Shown here: positions 14,621-25,989 of the stretch, piece by piece | Layout: every line of letters starts with the position of its first letter | Numbering within the stretch: position 1 is the stretch's first letter | DNA from: Paragordius varius | Lineage: Eukaryota > Nematomorpha | Assembly: GCA_964247055.1 (NCBI GenBank) | Contig: OZ176055.1 | Span: 8,804,001 to 8,868,000 of the forward strand | Direction: 5' to 3' | Length of the DNA stretch: 64,000 nt | Program-made: the position numbers and the translations under genes | The notes under the pieces: model-generated | Told to the model about the DNA's origin: nothing | Seen by the model: only the letters and a program-made list of their open reading frames with translations | Databases searched by the model: none

Positions 14621-15309
14621 AATATCAGATATGATAATTTTAAAAGTATACTTATTTATTTCTAGGGATTGAAAGATGGCAGATTGCAATCGCAATATGT
14701 CTTCGAGATAATCTAGTAAAACTGTTGAAACTTGAAAGTAAGCATCATCATCCCCATAAATTTTATCAAGTTCGGTTTGTGTCAAAATTAAATTGTTGGG
14801 AAAATGTGGATTCTTGCATATTATAAATGTACAAAATTTACCTTGTTATGAAATTCGAGTTTGTTGCTAATCAAAATACAAAAATAATTGATCAATATGC
14901 TAAAATCATCTTTCAAATGACTCCATAACTTGCCCAAATCTTTTATACGCGATTTAAATTTATATGATATTTCCAAAGTCTATAGATAATATATAATGTT
15001 ATTAATTACATTCCGTTGACCATCTCTTAAAAGTTTGTATAAAACGTATAAAAATTTCCAGCATACAATTTGATTTCCTTGTAATGGCATATTTTCCATA
15101 ACAACTTTCCAAAATAATTCACATCCAACCCCGACATAAGATCCGATTATAATGGCTTAAATTTATAGATATGGAGTAAAACCTCTGACATGTTTCTCCT
15201 TTGCTGGACCTTCCTGTAAGCTCAGTCCTTTAAGGATACTGCTAACCTATGTATCGTAATAAAAGTTTTGACTAACTTGATGATCGTAAAATTGTTTTTG
15301 CTTAGACAT
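443..15309 (-). CDS. HIP1: HIP1/HIP1R (Sla2-type) clathrin-actin adaptor, 20 exons
   Basis: Endocytic adaptor of the HIP1/Sla2 family. The family binds membrane phosphoinositides through an N-terminal ANTH domain, clathrin light chain through a coiled coil, and F-actin through a C-terminal THATCH (I/LWEQ) domain. Exons in coding order: 15309-15277, 15246-15183, 15155-15010, 14979-14842, 14812-14652, 13941-13826, 12399-12342, 11943-11868, 11065-10780, 10229-10120, 9297-9084, 8542-8423, 7697-7612, 7426-7333, 6944-6598, 6080-5624, 4876-4728, 2513-2287, 1757-1570, 621-443. Every junction is GT..AG and phases agree throughout, giving 1,083 codons (human HIP1 and HIP1R are about 1,040-1,070 residues). 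The start is the ATG 11 codons before the ANTH core. The last donor (GTATAT after a CAG codon at 443) implies a short terminal exon beyond the left edge; reading through instead gives a stop ending at 314 but a tail unlike the family. HIP1 and HIP1R cannot be told apart here. The divergent neighbour is the KANSL1-like gene, 10.7 kb upstream. Confidence 0.9.
985..1155 (+). repeat. RTE-like retroposon 3' end with (TA)n tail
   Basis: The segment from about 1005 (ATTAATGAATGCCCCGACAA) reappears in inverse orientation near 21,530-21,560. It ends in a GC-rich motif (CTCGCGCTGCTACGCAGC) followed by CTAGTAA and a (TA)n run. GC-rich ends joined to TA-rich tails are typical of RTE-type LINE 3' ends and their SINEs; the family assignment is inference. 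Confidence 0.45.
1876..2170. repeat. MITE family B, degenerate copy (HIP1 intron 18)
   Basis: Arms are recognisable by GGCTGTCTTTTATTC on the right and GACAAATATTTTTTG on the left. Both are eroded compared with intact copies such as 61,019-61,318. Confidence 0.55.
3135..4690 (+). mobile_element. Penelope-like retroelement, 5'-truncated (RT + GIY-YIG)
   Basis: Lies antisense in HIP1 intron 17. The 5' part encodes a reverse-transcriptase palm: DLLVTLDVESLFTKIP, GTPMGLSISPILADIYME, and the catalytic box as YVNDIF where the family has YVDDIF, followed by FLDTYI and TIYRKPTHTNLYL. Downstream (about 4070-4441) is a GIY-YIG endonuclease: PGIYKATCSC, VYIGESGRSIDVRLREH, then a conserved E (RLIRESIEI). 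The RT + GIY-YIG order is diagnostic of Penelope-like elements. Sequence upstream of about 3135 shows no RT N-terminal region, so the copy is 5'-truncated. The two domains are not in one open frame, so the copy is not functional. The 3' boundary near 4690 is estimated. Confidence 0.85.
4911..5217. repeat. MITE family A (HIP1 intron 16)
   Basis: Left arm CAAATTCACCC, right arm ending TGTAAATGGTGT. The right arm has diverged (several GGTGAATTT units have become GGTTAATTT or similar), so this is an older copy. Confidence 0.7.
6598..11040 (-). CDS. HIP1: HIP1 exons 9-15: acidic linker and shortened coiled coil
   Basis: About residues 275-683. Exons 9-11 encode a low-complexity Ser/Asn/Asp-rich linker; no clear LMDMD-type clathrin box or AP2 motif was found. 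Exon 13 (7697-7612) reads KYRYDTLKGMYDNLRN, matching the HIP1R coiled-coil stretch KEKYSELVQNHADLLRK. Exon 15 (6944-6598) begins TFLQSILNQLTQSSQ, matching the family segment LLSTVTSISSCIEQLEKSW. The coiled coil looks shorter and weaker than in vertebrates. Phases are consistent (exon 9 ends phase 1, 10 phase 0, 11 and 12 phase 1, 13 phase 0, 14 phase 1, 15 phase 0), which is the main support for exons 10-12 and 14, where similarity is low. Confidence 0.75.
7878..8397. repeat. Long palindromic element, family F (HIP1 intron 12)
   Basis: Inverted arms: GAGTGTCCTTGAACACTTTA at about 7884 and the complementary CGAGGACACTC at about 8380, with a second paired block (AAGTTGGTC and GACCAACTTGA). It is about 520 bp long with an AT-rich centre and no ORF. 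It is distinct from families A-C and is the only copy seen. Confidence 0.55.
9688..9941. repeat. MITE family A (HIP1 intron 10)
   Basis: TA-flanked ends TACCATTTA...AAATGGTA. The left arm carries two 20-21-bp subunits and the right arm three. Confidence 0.8.
10482..10736. repeat. MITE family A (HIP1 intron 9)
   Basis: Ends ATACCATTTGG and ACTGTAAATGGTAT; the central core ACTTATCATTAATATAAAAT matches the other copies. Only 541 bp separates it from the copy at 9,688. Confidence 0.85.
11041..15309 (-). CDS. HIP1: HIP1 exons 1-9: ANTH domain
   Basis: About residues 12-270. Motifs seen: PAKEKHVRAIIIGSY in exons 2-3 (family PVKEKHAR-IILGTH), FWKVV then VCWKFLYVLYKLLRDGQRN in exon 3, LGKLWSHLKDDF in exon 4, KNPHFPNNLI and LLDYLEDILRLQ across exons 4-5, SAGQLRIQPLVPCIQEA in exon 6, VGHRKRFEQCF in exon 7, IRLQYLKNLVAIPQL in exon 8 and PNFLLRKS at the start of exon 9. 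These follow the human HIP1R ANTH order without gaps, including the 22-residue spacing between DGQRN and the WSHL motif. The basic KEKH patch expected to contact PtdIns(4,5)P2 is kept. The four introns inside exons 1-5 are 27-30 nt long. Confidence 0.92.
11135..11433. repeat. MITE family B (HIP1 intron 8)
   Basis: Near-complete palindrome: ACAGTAAAAATTAAAATTAT at the left and the complementary AATTTTTACTGT at the right. Inner arms read GGACAAAACGT and its inverse. Confidence 0.85.
11435..11775. repeat. MITE family A, degenerate, abutting family B
   Basis: The eroded left arm (CACCCTAAAAATATGTG) begins two bases after the family B copy ends. The right arm is reduced to GGTGATTTTTCAATTGTTTA. 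Confidence 0.5.
11981..12265. repeat. MITE family B, degenerate (HIP1 intron 7)
   Basis: TACAGTAATTAAAATTAT at the left and ATGGTTGTCC at the right; internal arms are eroded. It begins inside a (TA)n run next to the exon 8 acceptor. Confidence 0.55.
12694..12984. repeat. MITE family B (HIP1 intron 6)
   Basis: CAGTAAAAATTGATATTATA at the left and TTTCAATTTTTACTGTA at the right. Both GTCTTTT-type inner arms are present. Confidence 0.85.
13995..14592. repeat. Two adjacent degenerate family A MITEs (HIP1 intron 5)
   Basis: Two left-arm/right-arm pairs in series, at about 13,995-14,282 and 14,300-14,592. The CACCC/GGGTG subunits remain, but the terminal CCATTTACA is mostly lost. Confidence 0.55.
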
Positions 15310-18300
15310 TGGATGTAATCAGCATGTTTCAACATTCATACTAATATTCGTGTGCGAGGAGAAAATTTAGGGTGGTAAAAGTATTATGATGCTAATTCAC
15401 CAATCTACTATAATAAATAAAATACGCTAATTTGCAAATTATGTCATCAGTTAATGGATTTCTCATTTATTTGTAAAATTTAACAGACATCGTTTATTTG
15501 AAACAGATAATAACCTTCCCTAAAATTTTCACGTAGTTTTATATCTTAAAGCAATTTAAAATTTAAAAATCTTTAAGAGGATTTTAGGTTGGCCTAATTT
15601 TTAACTATATTAGCTTTTTAGGCAACTTCAAAATAAATGTTTTTTATACCAGAATAATTGTCAAAAATGCTCATCTCAAACTTTTTGCCGACATTTTATC
15701 TATAAATTTTTTTAATCTCTTATGCACAGTTAAATAAGTGTATATTATGGCTTAATAAAACTTCAAGCTTTCAGGCTACATTTTAAGCATGAATGATTTT
15801 AAAATGGACTGCTCGCTTCAATCGCGTTTTGGAGCTGTCCCAATTTTTATCTAACTGTAAATATTATGAAAAAATGTATATAATAGAAAGCAATGTATAT
15901 AATTAAATATTAATAATAAACTATTAAAAAGATCTGTACAACTGCCCCAATATATAAACTAGGACAAGAAAAGTGAAAAGGTGAGGAAGTTCTAGCGATA
16001 TATTTAGATAAATATTTTTATTTGCCATCGAACTTTTGTATATTCGGTAAACTGCATAAAGCCGTACAATATTAAAGTTGGCACATTGCATTTCAATTTT
16101 AACACTTTAATACCTTTTTATTTTCTGTAGAATAGGCGATATTAGGGTAGTTTTGTACACCAGGCCTTAAACTAAATAAGGCCCTTTTGCTTTCGTTGAT
16201 ATTTGAGTATGAAAAATGTTCGCCTGCTTAGGAAAGCTTACATTTTAACCCTTTTTAACTTCCAGAGTTAAAATTGCAGTGATTCGATCCTAAATCGAAA
16301 CCGCATGGAAACAAAACCTCTAAAATTTATGCAGGAACCGCGTCTGTTTTGTTAAAACCACCCGGTATGGTTACTAATCCTCGAAAACCACACCAGTTTC
16401 AGTTACAAAATTTAAAAAACCATTCCGTTTAAAATTATAAGGAAAGTCTATTTAAACTGTTTATGTGGGGTTCCCGCACCTCAAAAACAGGTGACTCCTA
16501 TTTTTTCTTTAAAAAGTTAAATATTTTGTTTAACACTTTATGACCTTTTAGGGGAGTTTAATACCCCAGGGCTATTTAATATATCATAAAATAATATGAA
16601 ATTAAAATTCTCACCTCAATCGCCGCCTTTTCTTTAAGTTTTTTTGAATTGTCAATACAACACGCAAATCTACGTATATTATGGTTAAAAATATAATAGC
16701 ATGGGAAAGCTTACTAATTATAATTTATCAGCAAATTTTTGATATTTTGTGATTAATATAAGCTGTTCGTTTCAAATGTTTTGGTGCTATCTTAATCTGG
16801 TACTCTTTCATAAAAAAATTTATGAATTCTATGTTTTATTTATTATAATAAGAGAAGAGTGTGTAATAGTTGAATTTTAACCAAAGCAGCTTTCAAAACA
16901 GCAGTTTTTTACTTCAAGCTCTGGGGTAGAAAACCCCAATATGTCATCGCGAACAAAAAATAAAAATCTAATGGTTTGTAAATATTACTTTTGCCAAGAA
17001 TAATGTGTAGATATTTTATATTGACAAAATATATTCCAAATAAATAGATGGCGTATCAAAGACATTATATAATATTTCATGCGATTAAATTATTATTTGT
17101 GAGCAAACACTCCTTATTTACGCCTTTAAAATTAAAGATTATATTATAAAACTAAATTATCTGAAAATCAAAATAGACAAGACTTATCAAAACATTCCCA
17201 AGTCAATCTTACACATCCAGTCAACACCACGAGGAGGTGGTTAATAAAATTTTTGTACCTATTATTATACTCATTAATTTAAGTAATATTACAAATTCAT
17301 GAATCATAAATTCATTAGAGCACAAATAAGTTCCTATTCTAGCCGTAATCACAAAATATAATGTGAGGACATATTTTGCACTTTGACGAAGTACAATAAA
17401 ACATACTTTGCCTGTTATTACACCATCGGTGTGGTATATTACACAGTTTCACAAAAAAATATCCTGATGATATATATATATATATATATATGTATATATT
17501 TATCAGGATCATCATGGTGCTTTTGGTTTTAACCTTTACGAGTTATTAGAGAAAGTTAATACCTTTTTGTGGTAAGTGTTCCGTAAAAAATTGCAAAAGG
17601 TGTGCAATAGATTTTTTGGACAATGCTAAAAGCCTTATATAAAAAAGTATCACTAAAATATAACATAAACTACAAATAATAAGCAAAAACAATATTTTTA
17701 AAAATTTTAAATTTTTAGATGTGGGCTCTGATAAGCGTTACACCGTTTCCATCATCTTTCAAAATAGTTATAAGTACGCTTCCACAAAACATCCCAAATT
17801 TGTTTATGCAAAAAAATAAGAAAACTAATAAAAACTAAGGTTTAGGAAATATAATAATTAATATCATACTTCCCACCAAATAAGTATAAAAACACCTAAT
17901 TTTACGAAAAAAGATTATTTCGAATCTTATGCCATATATAATAAATTTTATATTATATTTTAAGGGTGACAATTTTCTATAAAATTTTCCGTTTGATAAC
18001 TATAACAAAAAATAAACTTTCTAATCTGATCAATATTTATTAAAATATCATGAATTAATTTTGTTAATTTTAAATTTTGAGGCACCTCTTTTTGCGGAAG
18101 CCCTGAGTGAAAGAGACATTATCTGAATATTACGGTGGACCGAAGTTTATAGTTTCGCCAATGTGCAAAAGGCTGAATCCTAGTTTGTATAATTTGGGCA
18201 GAAAATAAAACATTAACCAAAGGAAAATAGGCCAATCTTAGTTTTTACCTCAAAATGAACCATTTCTTTACAAATTATGGGGTTATTTTTACGGATAAAA

Positions 18301-20282
18301 TTTTTGAATAAATAAAGGGTAATTAATATATATTCATAAATAATCAATTTTTTTTATTTCAAAAAGCAGTACAAAAGTGGGCGCAGTACAGTCGCAGTTT
18401 TTCTGAAAATCCAACGTAAAACTATAAAAACTGCCATTTATTTCAATAATTTTGGCTAGTTAAATGGCGCAATTCGGAAATTAAATTTTACTTAGATTTC
18501 TTAAAATTTAGTATTTGAAATTTCTTGCCAGTTAATGAAATATTTTAGGTGGCCGCATGTTATACACCCCTACTTTAGAGTTCTGTATAAAAATATTAAT
18601 ATATATGAACAGAAATCGTTGATCTGGAAAAAAAATATAATTAAATATTTCAGTTATTTAGTCATTATTATTAACACTTGGATAAAACACAGTCATTTCA
18701 GTCTTTCGATTCAAATTGGGTCGTTGGATACCCCAGGCCTGTTTAAAACTAAAAATTTAAACAATATTTGAATGAATTGAAACCATGGCTATCTATGCAC
18801 TTGTATAACAGTAATGAACCGAATACTTGATATTACTTAGTATAACCCAAAGGTAGAAATTTAGCCAACATAAGATATGTGCATAAGTTAAATATGTAAT
18901 TTATGCAAAATTTACCACTTTTTCTGTTTCTATTAATGCAAAATGTGATTTAATAAACTTAATTATAGCCTTGGAATCAAATAAACACGATATTTTGCAA
19001 AAATGTTGTGACATAAAAATGGCGTCGAAGTAGTTAGATACGGAATTTTTTTAAACTAAATTTTATTTTAATATTTTGGCTTATTTTTTATTTCGATAGA
19101 TTCATAAATTTAAATTGGTACCGTTAGATACCCCGATTCGAATCGTAATTTTAATACTTTGGGCCTGGAGTTTTGAAATATATGGATCCAATATGAGAAT
19201 ATAAATTTATGGATGGTATAATATATTAAAATCATATTATCCAGTTAGCCATTGTATAAAAATAAATTTCTTGGTGCTCATATTTTATTAGTACATATGT
19301 GATTTTTGTTATCTTAAATCAACCGCATGGCATATTGGTTATGTGTGTCTTTTAAACTAGTAAATTGAAAAAAAATGTATATAAACCGGTAAGGTTATTC
19401 TTTTTTAGTATATATATATATATATATATCATAAATAAATAAAAAATCGAAAATACTGCTTAAATCAATCCTTTATTATGCAAATTAACAATCCTATACC
19501 ATTAAATGTATTTTCACTGTATATAAAATATTATAAATATACATGAGGTGTTATAGAAGCTTAAATAGGGATAACAATAAAAATTTGGCTAAAACAAAAT
19601 TATTTATAATGAGATTTATGTTTAAACTAAAAGATCATAATAACTTCTAATTATGTAGCTCTGAAATCCGATAGAAACAAACGGCTGTGATAAAACATAA
19701 TTGATTGCATATATAATAAAATTTTAATAATTTATTTTTATATGCCAGTATTTGTATCGTAAAAATCTGGTATTATAAGTTTACATGATGCTTTAAATTT
19801 AATATTTTTATAAATAATTAAATATTAACCCCCTAAGAAATTGTCTATATTTAAATTTGGCTGAATTTATAGTTTTAAGATATTCGAATTTGATACTAAT
19901 TTGGGGAATTTACCCAAAAGGAAAAAAGGAGGTGTCATACGAGTACAAAAATTAAAATTAATCATATACTCTTGGTCCTGCAATGAAATGAGTCAAAATT
20001 TTATCCTTGAACTTGGTATAAATTATTTCTTTAACTCCGAAATATATTTTAATTGTCATTCCTGATTATATGATAAATGAAACTCGTAATATTTATTATT
20101 TAAGACTTAAAGTGAGATTCATTCGTTTAATGGATGCCATCTAATTACAATCCCACAAAACTTTATAGAGAGTTACCTGTTTTAAAACTGGAAATAACAT
20201 TAAAAATATGAAAAATTGATGTTTAAAAATTAAATAATATTTGGATATTTTAGAACAAAATATACGTATTTTTATAGAACAC

Positions 20283-21610
20283 TAGCTGGCCCTGTCACAT
20301 TTCGCTGTGACGCAGTCTGACTGATAATTTTTCTTAATATTTGCAATAAATAGAATGGAGATAAAAAATTAATAAAAAACATATTGAATAAAAATAATTT
20401 AAATTATTTACCACAGATTTTTCCATAGGCTTAAATATTTTTTAATTATTAAACCTATTTAAACTGTCCCTTATTTAAGTTAATTTTCAACTGTCATTGG
20501 TATTTTAACATTTTTGTTTAATCATGTTTAAAAGTTTTATTTTGAAATTGTGTTGACACAGCTGGGATCAAGGGATATATAAAAAGTAAATCATTTGTGG
20601 TTCCTTTTTAAAAAGAACAATGATATTATACAAATTTCCCAGAAATGTGTTTAACTGAACTCAAATGGCCTCTTATGTTTTTCAAAAATTAGCAATAAAA
20701 CCACGCCATTTTTATATGGCGTCTCAGTTTTAAACCAGTAGACCCCTACCCATATATCTATATGGAAAAAGCGCTGAGTTAAATTCTTTACTTTTACAGG
20801 GGAAAATTTTGGAATGATCTTTGATATCATCGTCTCACGGGTTATTAAAATAGCTCAACACTAAATAATCATTATATGATGGCGTATTTTAAGGGCATAA
20901 AGGCCCCATAACGGCTAATAAAAATACGCCTGACTTTTTTACCCAGTTACGAGTAATATTTCAAGCTTTTAATAAGCTCATATAGCTCCGAAACAAAGCA
21001 AAATTAACGGCTAAATTTAGACCGTTGACCTATATTTTTGCTTTGTTAAATATTTTGAGTACCTATTGAACTCATATGGTTTGATAAGTTTTACAAAATT
21101 TAGCTCCAAAACAACGCAATTTATATATAGTGGAGCAATTTTTGGTAGATAGCTCCTAACCCAGGGGCACGCATAAAAAAAGCGTTGGGCAAAATTATTG
21201 TCTTTTAACAGGGAATATCTGAAATCCTTATTAAATTTTTACGGTCTCCTACTCTGGGGAAAAAAATAGATTTAAAAAATTATTTTTGTGGTTTTTTGAC
21301 AATAATGGCATTTTACCAGGGGATAAAAAGAGGGCCTAAATTAAAAATGTGAGCCGACTATAAGTAGCGCATTCGAAAATAAGTAAAAAAAATTATATTT
21401 AAAATTGAATGGTCCATTACGTTTTCTGGAAAATTGTCTAAATGAGGCGGATTTTTGTTGACTTGTTTTAAAAAACAGTCTACACGGGGCAGGCCCGAAC
21501 TGGGGGCCTAATTTAAAAAAAAGGCAAAGCTATTGTCGGGGCATTCATTAATAATTATAGTTTTTTGCATTTGGAAATGGATGCCTAAAATACGAAATTC
21601 GTAAAAACTA
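20283..21610 (-). repeat. RTE-like repeat end plus related segment, inverse orientation
   Basis: ACTAGCTGGCCCTGTCACAT at 20,283 is the kind of GC-rich end seen on RTE-type elements, here reversed relative to the copy near 1 kb. At about 21,520-21,560 the sequence TTGTCGGGGCATTCATTAAT is the inverse complement of the segment near 1,010. Whether the 1.2 kb between belongs to one element is not certain. Confidence 0.4.
20690..21270. repeat. Diverged tandem duplication, spacing about 390 bp
   Basis: Two blocks, about 20,690-20,870 and 21,080-21,260, share an ordered set of words: an ACGCNATTTTATAT-like stretch, AAAAAGCGCTGAGTTAAATT versus AAAAAGCGTTGGGCAAAATT, then ACAGGG and ACGGTCTCC/CGTCTCAC. 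They align over most of 180 bp with many substitutions. Confidence 0.45.
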
Positions 21611-23138
21611 CACTTTTCAACCAAGATTTAGCATTCTATGGATTTCAGAAATGCAATAGGGAATTTTTTTAGCGAGAGACTTTTAAAGATAAATATAGTA
21701 CTGTTTGTTTTACACAATTTTGGTGGATATCATAGATAAACGAAGAAAACTCATAAGATTTCAAACATAAAACTGCCAAAATGTTTACGAACACATATAT
21801 TTGAACAATCCTTTGTTGCAAAAAATATCATTTTTTAGTTAAATTTTGTATTTGGTATACATTTAAATTTTTGGATGGCTTGTGTTGCAGAGTTTTGGTT
21901 AAGATTGGAAATATAATCGTATTAATTTTTTTAATATTATATGAGTCCAAAAATTTAAAAAGTCCTACTTCCACATCGTGGTAGCACCCTGGATAATTAT
22001 TTTGATAAATTTGATGTCATTTTTAAATCTTTTTTTATGTTGTGAGATTAGATTATTCTTTAATTTTATTAAACAAAAGGATTTTATCATGGTGTATTGT
22101 TAAAAAAGTTCTAAATAATTAAAAAAATTTTTATATTATATAGCTTCTAAAATAATTATACCATCTATTTATTAAATTACTTTGATAAACACATATATTT
22201 AATATAATTTAAGTTAACAATATTATGTATTAGCTCTCATAAGTTAACATTACTAAATTGAAACTAGTGAATTTGGTAAAGCTTAAATGTAGAAGATATG
22301 AAAAAACTATGGTGTTTAAATAGTTATTATCAACTGTCAGGGGTTTTTTTAACTTTAAATATAGTAAAATGCACGTTATACTTTTTTCAATTTCCATTTT
22401 TTTTGTTAACAATTAAAAAGACTGTAATTAGAAAGTCTTGATTGATTTAATCCATAATCATTTCAGACCCTTAAAAGCTTCAAAAAAACTTTGCATATGT
22501 TACAGTCCATTCAGTAGTCAACCGGTTTTAGAGTGAAATAAATTATCAGTCAAAATGTAAAACAAAGGCAAATTTTAAAAAATAACCCCACACTATTTTA
22601 AAACTTGATTTTCTTCACATAAACTATTGATATACTGTTTTAAATTATATAATTGTGTGTTAATAATTTAAATCTTAAATATGTATTACGTATGATGATG
22701 AATTGTTTTTAACATTTCAGGGTTTAAAAAGTAGAGTTGTATTTTTAAAAACTTATTTTATATATTGTCATTATAATTTCAATTATTAATGTAAAAACGT
22801 TTTTGACCCCTTAAGCTTAAAACGTAGTTTTTACATTTTTTGATGGTCCGACTTTCAGAGCCTTAAGTTGTGTGGAAAAAATTCTCGATATTATTTTAAT
22901 TTTAAACAGAGGTAAATGAATTTGTTTTGGACAATATTTTAATATTTGTTCATTCAGTATTCTATGTGTATCATGGGCATAACCTAAACTCCAAGAATTC
23001 CCTATATCTTATCATTAATTATACTATAATGAATAAATTTGACAAACTCGATTTGGTATAAAACAACAAGTGATTGCAATCAAACATATTTTCTATATTT
23101 TAACATTAATTTTGTATTTATTTAAATTTATAACAAGG

Positions 23139-23215
23139 CTGTCCAACACAAATGGTTTCGCTGCATTTTTCAATGAAAAAATTGACGGCGTTATTCGAAA
23201 CAAAAATAAACACAA
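23139..23215. repeat. Dispersed repeat E, copy 1
   Basis: GTCCAACACAAATGG followed by a GCATTTTT...AAAAT-GACGG motif. The same order recurs at 49,897-49,980 in NALCN intron 15. Confidence 0.45.
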
Positions 23216-23970
23216 AGAACCGATCAAACTATAAGAATTTTAATCTAATAAACATTGATGGTTTTAGAATTAATTTAATTCTTTACCGATCAATCAATGG
23301 TGTTGGAGAAAACAAAACCATGTATATAATTTTTCTAAAATTAAGACATAAACACTTAGAAATTATTTTAAAAAGAAGAATTATTTAAGTTTTTAACTTT
23401 ATCAAGATTTTTTTTAATTTTATTTAGTATTTTTTTAGAATGTTTGGCGAGCATCCTAGAATGTCGCGAAGGGGTGTATGAGTTGACACTTCCGATTTCA
23501 ATATCCCATTTTACCATATATATAACCATATCAATATAAAATCTCAAAGGCACAAAAAATGGTGCATTTAAACGTTTCACCATATTCTTAATTAATTTTT
23601 TGTACTTACTTGTGTTTTTATAAAAAATGGTTTATACGGAACTCGTGACCACAAAAAAATTTACAAATAAAACGATATTTTAAAATATCTTAATTAATAT
23701 TAGTCGGCATAAAAATGAATTGCAGTTAAATATCCTAAATCTCTTAATAATATTTAAGAAAATAGCTAAAACGGCTATTTTAAGAGTAAAATAAACTTGT
23801 AAGTCAGAAATTTTATTTCTCAGTTCTTAAAGTCTTTCCAAGTCTCTTTTATAAAATTTCTCGATGCTGCAAAAGTCAAATTTATCATATTTAATCAATA
23901 AAAACCCGAATTATCCAACTAACAAGTAGTTATATTTTTTGGATCGATGTGTTTTAAAATGTTAATATAT

Positions 23971-24190
23971 ACAGGGTGCATTTTAAGGGTTGCTTATTTC
24001 ACCTTATAGTTGAGCAATTTAAAACACAGTAGTATATGGAAAAACCATAAAATGTTAAATAACCGATTTTTTCCTTTCTTACATTATTTTGTTTATTTTA
24101 TTCAAATTTTGTTATTATTTACCATAGGCTATTGTGTTGCAAATTGCCCAACTATAGTGTAAAATAAGCAACCATTAAAATGCATACTGT
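23971..24190. repeat. MITE family C, copy 1
   Basis: Palindrome with ends ACAGGGTGCATTTTAAGGGT and ATTAAAATGCATACTGT. Inner arms are GGTTGCTTATTTCAC and AAATAAGCAACC, and there is no ORF. Confidence 0.8.
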
Positions 24191-25970
24191 ATATTGGTTG
24201 AATCGGTGTGTTTTATAATTTAAAAAATTTGCAATGAAAATGGCAAAAAAGGGTGAAAAGTATCAACTCACAAAATATGTCTGCAAAAGGAATACTTACT
24301 ATCAATAATTTTAAAATTAATTATAATTTTTTATACTATGTTTCAATTCTTTTATAAGATTACGCATAACCTTATAAAAAGCATTATTATAATGTAATTA
24401 TTATTATATATTTTTTACCGTTATATATTATCGATTTCTGATAAAAAAATAAACAGTATATATTGTGTTAAAAGCGCATACTACTGTGCTTATGTACTTT
24501 GAATGCATGTGATTTATAAAAAAATATATATATTTGTGATAGAAAAATATATATACAATGTTTCATAATCTGAGGTACACGTAGGTGTTAAATATTTTTA
24601 TATTTTTTAGTTTTTATATATTAAATAAAACAGCTAGAAAGGAGATCAATTTGTGTGCGAATGTACAGTTGAATATACGCCATGTCTTTGGTTTATGTCT
24701 TATTGAAAAGTCAAAAATAGACGTTATGAAAAAAGCCGTTTTAAAAAATGATTTATGTATCTGATTGTTTTTTGATAACATCCCAATGGTAAAAAACCGT
24801 CAATTAGGTCTGCTTTTTTGTGGATTAATCAACTTTAAATATTTTTATTGAGTCAAAGATTTTTTGCAAATTTTAAGTCAGTTAGGTTAAAAAACATTTT
24901 ATTGTAAAGTTTGGATTTCATTTTCATAAATTGTGCATTATATTAACTGTCATGTTAATTATAGTAATAGATGATTAAAGATAATTTAACGTGTAATTCC
25001 GCTAATGGGAGAAAAATTGAATATACATCATTTTTTAATTGCATATAGAACATTAAATGAAACTGACAAATATCGATTTTCTCATACACGCCCTTACCCT
25101 AAAGGCATATATTGTATTTGCATGACGGTGAAATATTTATTTATACATTATATTTTCGTAAATTACATATGTTAAAATTTGTTTTATAGATTTTAACCTT
25201 ATAAATCAATAAAAAAATCATTTGATTAAGATTTTTACGGAACATAACCAGAAAAATCATATATTATAAATCTTGTGAAATGCGTTTATAAGGTAAAACA
25301 TTAAAATTAATTTGCACTGTAAAATAACTTAATTATGAGTCACAGACCAGGCTTAACATGTGACATTAATTATACGTATAAATATACTATGCGTGCATTT
25401 TTATTTTCTTTATTCATAAAAGAGCCATTTTATTACAACAGAAAGAATATACTATATAAACAATTTGCTTTGCTTTTATACGTATATATTTTGTTTATTT
25501 TAAAAAAATAAAGAGGGAAATAATAAAAACGTATAAACAAAAAAAAAATGGTGGAATTACAATAAAAACGTTTTTTTTCTTTCCATATCGCTTTAAAATT
25601 TGTAATTTTTCTAACAATTTTTTTAATGTGAAAAATATTTTTTTATCTAGATATACATACACATATTTATGTATAATATGAATGAGATACCATGCTTTTA
25701 TTACAATATGTACTATTCCAGTTCAATTTTCACACACAACAAAAGTTTGTGTTATCAATACCGATCAAATAGGTTAAATTTCTTTACTATATTATTATAC
25801 TTTACATCTATCTTATTTGTAAAGTAAATATGTTGATTATACCGCTATTTGTTTATATTTTTTGTTTCTGGAAAGATCTATATTCGATTCCCATATGATC
25901 ATTTAATTCGGAATTCGTCTGCCAACATGCCATATTATTCATTGCGTTGAGTCATGAAGATAATTTTTTC

Positions 25971-25989
25971 CTAGAGGCATATATACTAA
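25971..25989 (+). promoter_or_regulatory. Candidate acceptor just upstream of the KANSL1 start
   Basis: TTTTTTCCTAG ends at 25,974, 15 nt before the ATG. It could be the 3' splice site of a 5'UTR intron or, if this is a flatworm, a spliced-leader trans-splice acceptor. There is no direct evidence for either. Confidence 0.35.

Larger units (their letters stand above)
15310..25972. other. Noncoding spacer between divergent HIP1 and KANSL1
   Basis: No convincing gene on either strand; the few open frames of 60-80 codons are AT-driven and resemble nothing I know. It presumably holds both 5' flanks. Recognised contents are a diverged duplication (20,690-21,270), RTE-like ends (20,283 and about 21,530), repeat E (23,139), MITE C (23,971), (TA)n runs, and a small hairpin near 17,461-17,507 with arms ATCCTGAT and ATCAGGAT. 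No clear core promoter element could be assigned. Confidence 0.6.

Noticed and set aside
18535-18771. 78-codon open frame, plus strand, in the intergenic spacer
   Set aside because: AT-driven Ile/Lys/Asn/Tyr-rich translation with no recognisable motif or partner exon.
23368-23583. 71-codon open frame, minus strand
   Set aside because: No family resemblance, no supporting splice context, and it overlaps repeat E flanking sequence.
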